Source: Pseudomonadota bacterium (GTDB lineage Bacteria; Myxococcota; Myxococcia; Myxococcales; Myxococcaceae). From it: a stretch of DNA of 64,000 nucleotides. Positions 19,510 to 26,402 of this stretch are shown here, in pieces. The stretch lies in contig JAFAAN010000012.1 in assembly GCA_023426545.1 (NCBI GenBank), positions 42,104-106,103 on the forward strand, given 5' to 3'. Positions within the stretch are counted from its first letter, which is position 1; each line of letters starts with the position of its first letter. The translations under genes were made by a program, and so were the position numbers. Under the pieces are notes generated by a model. That model saw nothing but the letters and a program-made list of their open reading frames with translations. It had not been told where the DNA came from and ran no database searches.

Positions 19510-19543
19510 CGCGGGGCGCAAAGGCCCCGACTGGGCGTGTGGC

Positions 19544-19564
19544 CCCCGGCCGGCAGAGCCGGGG
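19544..19564 (+). terminator. Hairpin after the signalling operon
   Basis: A perfect 7-base stem CCCCGGC / GCCGGGG with a 7-base loop lies 34 bases after the kinase stop. There is no T-run after it, so it is a weak or factor-dependent terminator candidate. Confidence 0.4.
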
Positions 19565-19664
19565 AATTCCCCAGGATATCAGGTGTCCTCCTGGGAACGG
19601 CCCGCGTGTCTGCTACAGTCACGCCACTTTTTGGTAGCACCTCTCCTTTCAAGGACACCACGGT

Positions 19665-21053
19665 ATGCAAGGCACCGTAGCTGCGGGCGATGCTCGCAAG
19701 GGGCACCCGCGAGGGCTCTATCTCCTCTTCTTCACCGAGATGTGGGAGCGCATGTCGTACTACGGCATGCGTGGCCTGCTCGTGCTCTTCCTCACGAGCA
19801 AGGTCAACGGGGGCTTCGGCTGGTCCGCCGCGGATGCGCTCAGCCTCTACGGCACCTATACGGGTCTGGTGTACCTGACGCCCATCCTCGGCGGCTTCAT
19901 CGCGGACCGCTACATGGGGCAGCGCCGGGCGGTGGTGCTCGGTGGCGCGCTGATGATGATAGGCCACCTGGTGTTGGCACTCCCCAGCGTGGCGATGTTC
20001 TACGCGGGCCTGGCCTTCCTCATCATCGGCAACGGCTTCTTCAAGCCGAACATCTCCACCATGGTGGGTGGGCTGTACGCGCCCGGTGACGGCCGCCGCG
20101 ACGGCGCCTTCACCATCTTCTACATGGGCATCAACCTGGGCGCGGTGCTCGGCAACTTCATCTGCGGCACGCTGGGTGAGCGCGTGGGCTGGCACTGGGG
20201 CTTCGGCGCGGCCGGCGTGGGCATGTTCCTGGGGCTGGTCGCCTTCCTGTCGCTGCAGAACAAGCTGCTGGGGCAGGTGGGCCTGGTGCCGGTGAAGATG
20301 GTCACCGCCGCCGAGGCGAAGCCGGGCACCGAGGTGAAGAAGGGCTTCTCCAGCGACGAGGTCGACCGCATCATCGTCATCTTCATCATGGCGCTCTTCG
20401 TCGTCGCCTTCTGGACGGGCTTCGAGCAGGCCGGCGGCCTGATGAACCTCTACACGGACGCGAAGGTGGACCGCACCGTGCTGGGCTGGGAGGTGCCGAC
20501 CACCTGGTTCCAGAACTTCAACTCCGTCTTCATCGTCACGCTCGCGCCGCTGTTCGCTGGCCTGTGGAGCTGGCTGGCCGCGCGGGGCAAGGACCCGAGC
20601 ATCCCGGTGAAGATGAGCCTGGGCCTGCTGTTCCTCTCCGCCGGCTTCCTCTTCATGCTGGGCGCCTCCAGCGAGAGCGCCGCGTCGGGCAAGGCGGCGG
20701 CGTGGTGGGTGGTGATGGCCTACCTGCTGCACACCATGGGTGAGCTGTGCCTGTCCCCCGTGGGCCTCTCCATGGTGACCAAGGTGGCGCCGGCCCGCAT
20801 CGTCTCCGCGATGATGGGCGTGTGGTTCCTGGCGAACGCGGCGGCCAACAAGCTGGCCGGCGTCTTCGGCGGCTACTCGGAGAAGCTGGGCGAGTTCAAC
20901 GTGTTCCTCTACATCACCGTGGGGACGGGCATCGCCGGCGTGGTGCTGCTGGTCGTCTCGCCGTACCTCAAGCGGATGATGCACGGCACGGACGAGGTGA
21001 AGCCGGCCGCACCCCCCTCCGAGTCGCAGGGCGGCTCGGTGGCGGCGGTCTGA
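19665..21053 (+). CDS. POT-family proton-coupled oligopeptide transporter
   Basis: A 462-residue polytopic membrane protein of the POT/PTR2 family, importing di- and tripeptides with protons. The diagnostic ExxER motif is in FFTEMWERMSYYGMRGLL on helix 1. The PTR2 signature follows (YLTPILGGFIADRYMGQRR, FKPNISTMVGGLY and FYMGINLGAVLGNFI). The long cytoplasmic loop near residues 200-235 and the C-terminal tail are as expected. It has a leader of about 40 bases with AAGGA before the ATG. It lies convergent to a second POT gene. In a predator that feeds on lysed prey protein, peptide uptake is a sensible role, but that is inference. Confidence 0.92.
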   Translation: MQGTVAAGDARKGHPRGLYLLFFTEMWERMSYYGMRGLLVLFLTSKVNGGFGWSAADALSLYGTYTGLVYLTPILGGFIADRYMGQRRAVVLGGALMMIGHLVLALPSVAMFYAGLAFLIIGNGFFKPNISTMVGGLYAPGDGRRDGAFTIFYMGINLGAVLGNFICGTLGERVGWHWGFGAAGVGMFLGLVAFLSLQNKLLGQVGLVPVKMVTAAEAKPGTEVKKGFSSDEVDRIIVIFIMALFVVAFWTGFEQAGGLMNLYTDAKVDRTVLGWEVPTTWFQNFNSVFIVTLAPLFAGLWSWLAARGKDPSIPVKMSLGLLFLSAGFLFMLGASSESAASGKAAAWWVVMAYLLHTMGELCLSPVGLSMVTKVAPARIVSAMMGVWFLANAAANKLAGVFGGYSEKLGEFNVFLYITVGTGIAGVVLLVVSPYLKRMMHGTDEVKPAAPPSESQGGSVAAV

Positions 21054-21087
21054 GCGGCGGTCTCCCCGAGGCTGCTTGAAGTCCAGG

Positions 21088-21124
21088 CGCCGGCGTCCCT
21101 CAGGGGCGCCGGCGTTCCTGTTTC
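21088..21124 (+). terminator. Terminator of the first POT transporter gene
   Basis: A 12-base stem (CGCCGGCGTCCC / GGGGCGCCGGCG, one T-G wobble) with a 3-base loop is followed by TTCCTGTTT. It lies 34 bases after the stop codon. Confidence 0.75.
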
Positions 21125-21173
21125 CAAGGCATGTGCCGGGGGCGCACCGGGCGCCGCGGCTCCCTGAAACGCG

Positions 21174-21208
21174 AACGCCGGCGCGCCCTTCACGGGCGCA
21201 CCGGCGTT
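21174..21208 (-). terminator. Terminator of the second POT transporter gene
   Basis: A 15-base stem (AACGCCGGCGCGCCC / GGGCGCACCGGCGTT, one mismatch) with a 5-base loop lies 35 bases past the stop of the leftward POT gene. On the minus strand it is followed by a short T-run (GCGTTT). Paired with 21088-21124 it separates two convergent genes. Confidence 0.65.
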
Positions 21209-21243
21209 GTTGTCCACGGCCCGCGGGAGGCCGGCGGCTGGAC

Positions 21244-22698
21244 TTAAGCGGACTTCGCCGTGCCCGGCGTCACGCCGGCGGCGTCGCGCTCCTCGGTGGG
21301 GACGGGCGCGGTCGTCTGGTAGTAGTCGCGCACGACGTAGCGGCGGGCCACCAGGGCCATGCCCACGGCGGCCAGCAGGGCGAAGCCCGCGTAGAAGAAG
21401 AACTGCCCGGAGCCGGTGAAGACGTTCAGCTTGGAGGAGATGGCCACCGCCACGTTGGCCAGCGTGTTCGTCACCAGCCACACGCTCTGGATGGTGCCCT
21501 TCATCTCCCGGGGCGCCTGCGTGTACGCGAACTCCAGGCCGGTGGTGGACATCAGGATTTCGCCCAGCGTCAGCACGATGTACGGGAGGATCTGCCAGGC
21601 GATGTTCAGCGTGGTGCCGCCTTCCATCGTCACCTGGAAGATGCCGGCGATGATGAACGACAGCGCGCCAATCACCAGGCCCAGCGGCATGCGCCGCAGC
21701 GGCGTCAGCTCCCAGCCCGCCCGCTGGAAGGCCGGGTAGACGACGGCCGTCAGGAAGGGGATGAGCAGCATCACCAGCAGCGGGTTGATGAACTGCATCT
21801 GGCTGGCCTGGAAGGTGAACGGCCCCACCTGCGGGTCCATGGCCCGGGCCTGCACCACCCACGTGGACGCCTTCTGGTCGAAGAGCATCCAGAAGAAGGG
21901 CACGAAGGGCAGCAGCAGCGCGCTCACGCGGAACACGGCCCTCACGCCCTCCACGGCCTCCTCGGGGTGCTCCCGCTTCGCGCCGTCCAGCCAGCCGCCG
22001 CCCTGGCCCCGGTTGCGCAGCGCGCTGAGCACCACCTTGAAGAAGCCGTGCGGGTTGGCACCCGTGGGCGGCACCCGGACGTACTTGTGCCGGCCGAGCC
22101 AGAAGATGAACGTCGCGATGAACATCAGCACGCCGGGGATGCCGAAGGCCACCGACGGCCCGAAGTGCTTGAGCAGCAGGGGGATGAACAGCGACGCGAA
22201 GAACGAGCCGAAGTTGATGGTCCAGTAGAAGATGGCGAAGACCTTCTTCACCAGGTGGCTGTTCGACTCGTTGAACTGGTCGCCCACCATGGCCGCCACG
22301 CACGGCTTGATACCGCCGCTGCCAATGGCGATGAGCGCCAGGCCCATGAAGAAGCCCGTGGCGTTGTTCTCGAAGACGGCCAGGCACGCGTGGCCCAGGC
22401 AGTAGACCAGGCTCAGCCCCAGGATGATGCGGTACTTGCCGAAGAAGCGGTCCGCCAGGTACCCGCCGATGAGCGGGAAGAAGTACACGCCCGCCATGAA
22501 CGTGTGCATCAGGCTCTTCGCTTCGGCCTCACGCAGCGCGTCATCCGGCACGGCCGTGCGCAGCAGGTAGTCGATGAGGAACACCGTGAGGATGTTCCGC
22601 ATCCCGTAGAAGCTGAAGCGCTCACACGCCTCGTTTCCGATGATGTAGGGGATTTGCGGCGGGAACTTGTTGTTTTGCGCGGCGGTTGCCTGGGCCAT
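21244..22698 (-). CDS. Second POT-family oligopeptide transporter
   Basis: A 484-residue POT/PTR2 transporter with ExxER in IGNEACERFSFYGMRNIL and the signatures YFFPLIGGYLADRFFGKYR, GSGGIKPCVAAMVGDQF and FAIFYWTINFGSFFASL. It differs strongly from its convergent neighbour (shorter periplasmic N-terminus, no long central insertion), so the two are old paralogues rather than a recent duplication. This version resembles the Xanthomonas/Stenotrophomonas-like and eukaryotic PTR2 style more than DtpT, judging by the motif wording only. About 14 hydrophobic segments are visible. The upstream region holds a low-GC island with an operator-like repeat. Confidence 0.92.
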   Translation of the reverse strand: MAQATAAQNNKFPPQIPYIIGNEACERFSFYGMRNILTVFLIDYLLRTAVPDDALREAEAKSLMHTFMAGVYFFPLIGGYLADRFFGKYRIILGLSLVYCLGHACLAVFENNATGFFMGLALIAIGSGGIKPCVAAMVGDQFNESNSHLVKKVFAIFYWTINFGSFFASLFIPLLLKHFGPSVAFGIPGVLMFIATFIFWLGRHKYVRVPPTGANPHGFFKVVLSALRNRGQGGGWLDGAKREHPEEAVEGVRAVFRVSALLLPFVPFFWMLFDQKASTWVVQARAMDPQVGPFTFQASQMQFINPLLVMLLIPFLTAVVYPAFQRAGWELTPLRRMPLGLVIGALSFIIAGIFQVTMEGGTTLNIAWQILPYIVLTLGEILMSTTGLEFAYTQAPREMKGTIQSVWLVTNTLANVAVAISSKLNVFTGSGQFFFYAGFALLAAVGMALVARRYVVRDYYQTTAPVPTEERDAAGVTPGTAKSA

Positions 22699-22919
22699 GC
22701 GACGGGGTGCTCCCTCGTGACGAAAGGTGGGGGCTCCTGGATTCTGAGAAGCCGCACCCTACCCAAGGCCCGTGCCGGACTCCACCGCGCGGCGCCTGCC
22801 TGCCCCGCCGGGCGAAGCGCTCCGGCCCGCACCCGCGCCGGAAAACTCCGGTGAGACTCGCCGCGTCATTCCGGTGGACGTGTGTCTTTGTTGATACAAT
22901 TCAAGTTGTCTGGCTGGAT

Positions 22920-22947
22920 TTGACAGACATTGGAATATCCCTATCAT
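22920..22947 (+). promoter_or_regulatory. Near-consensus sigma-70 promoter with no obvious gene
   Basis: A perfect TTGACA -35 and TATCAT -10 are spaced by 16 bases. The predicted start is about 22954. The next rightward element is a strong hairpin at 22976-23017, then the 3' end of uvrA in antisense. The expected transcript is therefore a short RNA or a uvrA antisense RNA. Confidence 0.6.
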
Positions 22948-22954
22948 TCCAGTG
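22928..22954. promoter_or_regulatory. Operator-like inverted repeat over the -10 element
   Basis: CATTGGAAT and ATTCCAGTG form an inverted repeat (8 of 9 positions) with a 9-base spacer that covers the TATCAT -10 of the promoter at 22920-22947. A repressor site placed like this would block that promoter. The protein is unknown. Confidence 0.5.
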
Positions 22955-22975
22955 ATGTCATTCCTCCAAGGTGGT

Positions 22976-23017
22976 GCGGGGGGATGGGGGTGAATGAAGG
23001 CACCCCCGTCCCCCCGC
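22976..23017. terminator. Long bidirectional hairpin after uvrA
   Basis: A 17-base stem (GCGGGGGGATGGGGGTG / CACCCCCGTCCCCCCGC, one T-G wobble) with an 8-base loop sits 35 bases past the uvrA stop. T-runs are poor on both sides, so efficiency is uncertain. It would end uvrA transcription from the right and a short RNA from the left. Confidence 0.6.
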
Positions 23018-23052
23018 TCCAATCTTGAAGGGAGGCGTCATGCGCGGTGGCG

Positions 23053-25953
23053 TCAGCCGCGCGCACCCTGGCGGGCGGGGGGCGGTGCGTCCACACGCAC
23101 GCCCACCCGGGCCCGGCGGGCCTTGGTCAGCACGTGGCCCAGGTAGCGGCCGGTGTGGCTTCCCTCGACCTGGGCCACCTGCTCGGGCGTGCCCGCGGCC
23201 AGAATCCTGCCGCCGCCGGCGCCGCCCTCGGGGCCCAGGTCGATGAGCCAGTCCGCGCTCTTGATGACATCCAGGTTGTGCTCGATGACGAGCACGCTGT
23301 TGCCCGCCTCCACCAGCCGGTTGAGCACCGACAGCAGCTTGCGGATGTCCTCGAAATGAAGGCCGGTGGTGGGCTCGTCGAGGATGTAGAGGGTGCGCCC
23401 GGTGGCCACGCGCGCCAGCTCGCGCGCCAGCTTGATGCGCTGGGCCTCGCCGCCGGAGAGGGTGGGCGAGGGCTGGCCCAGGCGGATGTACCCCAGGCCG
23501 ACGTCGTGCAACGTCTGGAGCACGCGCATGATGTCGCGGTGGGCGCCGAAGTGCTCCATCGCCTCGCGCACGCTCATGTCGAGCACCTCGGCGACGTTCT
23601 TCCCCTTGTAGCGCACGCGCAGGGTGGCCTCGTTGAAGCGCTTGCCGGCGCACACCTCGCAGGGGACGTAGACGTCCGCGAGGAAGTGCATCTCCACCAG
23701 CTTCACGCCGTCACCCTCGCAGGCCTCGCAGCGCCCGCCCTTGATGTTGAAGCTGAAGCGGCCCGGCCCGTAGCCGAACGCGCGCGCCTCGGGCGTCATC
23801 GCGAACACCTCGCGGATGCTGTCGAAGAGCTTGGTGTACGTGGCCGGGTTGCTGCGCGGGGTGCGGCCGATGGGGCGCTGGTCGATGTCGATGACCTTGT
23901 CCAGGTGCTCCATGCCCAGCACGGCCTTGTGCTTGCCGGGGGCCTCGCGGCTCTCATAGAGGTGCCGCGCCAGGGCGGGGAAGACAATCTCGTTGATGAG
24001 CGTGGACTTGCCCGCGCCGGACACGCCGGTGACGGCGGTGAAGACGCCCAGCGGAATCTCCGCGTCCACGTTCTTCAGGTTGTTCTCCTGGGCCCCCTGG
24101 ATGACGAGCTTGCGCTTGGGGTCTGGCGTGCGGCGCTCGCGGGGCACCTCGATCTCCAGCCGGCCCGACAGGTAGGCGCCGGTGGAGCTGGCCTCGTTCT
24201 CCATCACCTGCGCCGGCGTGCCCTGCGCCACCACCTGGCCGCCCAGCTCGCCCGCGCCGGGGCCGAAGTCCACCAGCCAGTCCGCCTCCTCCATCGTCTC
24301 CTCGTCGTGCTCCACGACGATGACGGAGTTGCCCAGGTCGCGCAGGCGCTTGAGCGTGGTCAGCAGCTTGCCGTTGTCGCGCTGGTGCAGTCCGATGGAG
24401 GGCTCGTCCAGGATGTAGATGACGCCCGTCAGCTCGCTGCCCATCTGCGACGCCAGCCGGATGCGCTGGCTCTCGCCGCCCGACAGGGTGGACGCCGTGC
24501 GGTCCAGCATCAGGTAGCCCAGGCCCACGTCCACCAGGAAGGAGAGCCGGCTGCGAATCTCCTTCAGCAGCTCGGTGGCAATCTTCCGTTCGTGCGCCGT
24601 CAGGGCCATGGCGCCCAGGAAGGCGAGCGAGTCGGAGATGGTCATCCGGCTCAGTTCGACGATGGTGCGCCCGTGGACCTTCACGGCGCGGCTCTCCGGT
24701 TTCAGGCGCTCGCCCTTGCAGGAGGGGCAGGGCTTGTCGCTGAAGTACTTCTGCAGCTCGGTGCGGCGGGCCTCGGAAGTGGTCGTCTTGAAGTTGCGCA
24801 TCATGCGCTCGACGAGCCCCTCCCACTCCATCTTGTACTTGCCCCCCTCGCCCCAGGCGACGGTGAAGGACTTGCCGCTGGCGCCGTACATCAGCGTGTC
24901 CTTCTCGCGCTTGGTCAGCTTGGCGTAGGGCACGTCCAGGTCGATCTTGAACGCCTTGGACAGGCTCTCCACGAAGTCGGCCGTCCAGCCCTCGCCGCGG
25001 TTCATGCTCCCGGCCCAGGGCTCGATGGCGCCGTCCCGGATGCTGCGCGACGGGTCCGGGACGATGAGGTCCGGGTCCATCTCCGGCTTGGTGCCCAGGC
25101 CGTTGCAGTCCGTGCACATGCCCAGCGGGTTGTTGAAGGAGAAGGACGCGGGCGTCAAATCACCGAAGGACAGGCCGCACTTCGCGCAGGCGTTGAGCTC
25201 GCTCATCACCCGGTCCGAGCCGAGCGTGCCCTTCTCGTCGGTGATGATGAGGGTGCCCTTGCCCTCGCGCAGCGCCGTCTCCACGGAGTCGGTGAGCCGC
25301 GTCTTCACGTCCGGCTTGAGCACCACGCGGTCGATGACGAGCGCGATGTCGTGCTTGGACTTCTTGTCCAGCTCGATGCGCTCCTCCAGGCTCTTGAGCG
25401 CGCCGTCGATGCGCGCGCGGGAGAAGCCGCGCTTCTGGGCCTCGGCGAGCAGGTCCTTGTGCTCGCCCTTGCGGTTCGTCACCAGCGGCGCCAGCACCTG
25501 GAGCTTGGTGCCCGCGGGGGCCTTGAGGATTTCCTCGACGATCTGCTGCGCGCTCTGCTTGCCCACCTTCACGCCGCAGTTGGGGCAGTGCTGCACCCCG
25601 ATGGAGGCATAGAGCACGCGCAGGTAGTCGTGCACCTCCGTGACGGTGCCCACCGTGGAGCGGGGATTGTTGCTGGCCGCCTTCTGCTCGATGGAGATGG
25701 TGGGCGACAGGCCGCGGATGGTGTCGTACTTCGGCTTCTCCATCTGCCCCAGGAACTGCCGGGCGTAGGCGCTGAGGCTCTCCACGTAGCGGCGCTGGCC
25801 TTCCGCGTACAGGGTGTCGAAGGCGAGCGAGCTCTTGCCCGAACCCGAGACGCCGGTGAAGACGACGAGCTTCTTCTTGGGGATGTCCAGGGAGACGTTC
25901 TTGAGGTTGTGCTCCTTGGCGCCTCTGAGGGAAATGACGTCGGGCTCGGACAT
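23053..25953 (-). CDS. uvrA: Excinuclease ABC subunit A
   Basis: UvrA is the damage-sensing ABC ATPase of nucleotide excision repair and loads UvrB at lesions. The ATG giving MSEPDVISLRGAKEHNLKNV is used, giving 966 residues, close to the family norm. Two ABC cassettes are seen: Walker A GVSGSGKSS at about residue 34 and GVSGAGKST in the second half. There are two signatures, LSGGESQRIRLA and LSGGEAQRIKLA, each followed by YILDEPSIGLH or YILDEPTTGLH. Zinc-finger cysteines occur in CAKCG ... CTDCNG and in CEACEGDG ... CEVCAGKRF. All features of an active protein are present. The gene stands alone, preceded by a LexA-like box and a promoter with almost no leader. uvrB and uvrC lie together about 32 kb away. 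Confidence 0.97.
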   Translation of the reverse strand: MSEPDVISLRGAKEHNLKNVSLDIPKKKLVVFTGVSGSGKSSLAFDTLYAEGQRRYVESLSAYARQFLGQMEKPKYDTIRGLSPTISIEQKAASNNPRSTVGTVTEVHDYLRVLYASIGVQHCPNCGVKVGKQSAQQIVEEILKAPAGTKLQVLAPLVTNRKGEHKDLLAEAQKRGFSRARIDGALKSLEERIELDKKSKHDIALVIDRVVLKPDVKTRLTDSVETALREGKGTLIITDEKGTLGSDRVMSELNACAKCGLSFGDLTPASFSFNNPLGMCTDCNGLGTKPEMDPDLIVPDPSRSIRDGAIEPWAGSMNRGEGWTADFVESLSKAFKIDLDVPYAKLTKREKDTLMYGASGKSFTVAWGEGGKYKMEWEGLVERMMRNFKTTTSEARRTELQKYFSDKPCPSCKGERLKPESRAVKVHGRTIVELSRMTISDSLAFLGAMALTAHERKIATELLKEIRSRLSFLVDVGLGYLMLDRTASTLSGGESQRIRLASQMGSELTGVIYILDEPSIGLHQRDNGKLLTTLKRLRDLGNSVIVVEHDEETMEEADWLVDFGPGAGELGGQVVAQGTPAQVMENEASSTGAYLSGRLEIEVPRERRTPDPKRKLVIQGAQENNLKNVDAEIPLGVFTAVTGVSGAGKSTLINEIVFPALARHLYESREAPGKHKAVLGMEHLDKVIDIDQRPIGRTPRSNPATYTKLFDSIREVFAMTPEARAFGYGPGRFSFNIKGGRCEACEGDGVKLVEMHFLADVYVPCEVCAGKRFNEATLRVRYKGKNVAEVLDMSVREAMEHFGAHRDIMRVLQTLHDVGLGYIRLGQPSPTLSGGEAQRIKLARELARVATGRTLYILDEPTTGLHFEDIRKLLSVLNRLVEAGNSVLVIEHNLDVIKSADWLIDLGPEGGAGGGRILAAGTPEQVAQVEGSHTGRYLGHVLTKARRARVGVRVDAPPPARQGARG

Positions 25954-26402
25954 GGGCGGGCGATCTACCACTGAATATGCGTTCCGGTAGGGGGAAACAC
26001 GTCGGAATCCACGTGGATGCGGAAGAACGTCGCAGGTCGCGCCGCCCATCCCACATCTGGTGACCCTCCAGGCGGGGGGCCGCGCGGGGCGGCTGACGTT
26101 GTCCCCACACGCGGCGGCCCTGGGGTCCGGGCGGACGCCTGCCTGTCCCTCCCGGGCGGAGGATTCGCCCGTGAGGCGCGCGAAGTTCCTGGAGGAATTT
26201 CAGGGGAGGGCCTTCTTGAGGTCCGGCCTTCCGCGCACGGGCGTCGGCGTTTCCCTGGGGGGCCAGGCGGTTGCCGCGTGGGAGCGGGGGCTACCACTCT
26301 GTGGGAGGACCGGGCACCGAGGTTGCAGAGGGCCCCCTGCTGGAGCCGTGAGGCGATCCAGGGGGTGTTCCTGGCGTCTCCCGGTGGGGTGGGGAGGTTT
26401 CC
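25954..26402. other. Divergent intergenic region between uvrA and the vWA lipoprotein
   Basis: About 449 bases. The part next to uvrA holds a LexA-like box at 25971-25987 and the TAGATC element at 25962-25967. The part next to the lipoprotein ends in GGGGAGG, a ribosome site. The centre is G/C-rich with only low-complexity frames, and I see no gene in it. Confidence 0.6.
25971..25987. promoter_or_regulatory. LexA-like SOS box in the uvrA promoter
   Basis: CTGAATATGCGTTCCGG agrees at 15 of 17 positions with the M. xanthus LexA consensus as I recall it (CTRHAMRYBYGTTCAGS). It lies 17 bases upstream of the uvrA ATG and just upstream of the putative -10 TAGATC, a standard place for a repressor. 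Recall of the consensus is from memory and should be checked. Confidence 0.6.

Larger units (their letters stand above)
22699..23052. other. Low-GC intergenic island between POT and uvrA
   Basis: About 354 bases without a gene. Its middle (about 22880-22975) is unusually A/T-rich for this genome. It contains a near-consensus rightward promoter, an inverted repeat over its -10, and a strong 17-base hairpin downstream, all annotated separately. A short Arg-rich frame starting at 23025 overlaps the uvrA 3' end in antisense and is probably not a gene. Confidence 0.6.

Noticed and set aside
16519..19521. Very long antisense open frame opposite the hybrid kinase gene
   Set aside because: His/Arg/Gly-rich product without family motifs; a typical shadow of high-GC codon use on the other strand. 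The same applies to the long antisense frames at 7617-10154, 26475-29219 and 57740-59977.
23025..23246. Small rightward frame with GGGAGG before an internal ATG, after the orphan promoter
   Set aside because: The product is Arg/Pro/Gly-rich with no protein-like pattern and lies antisense to the conserved end of uvrA.
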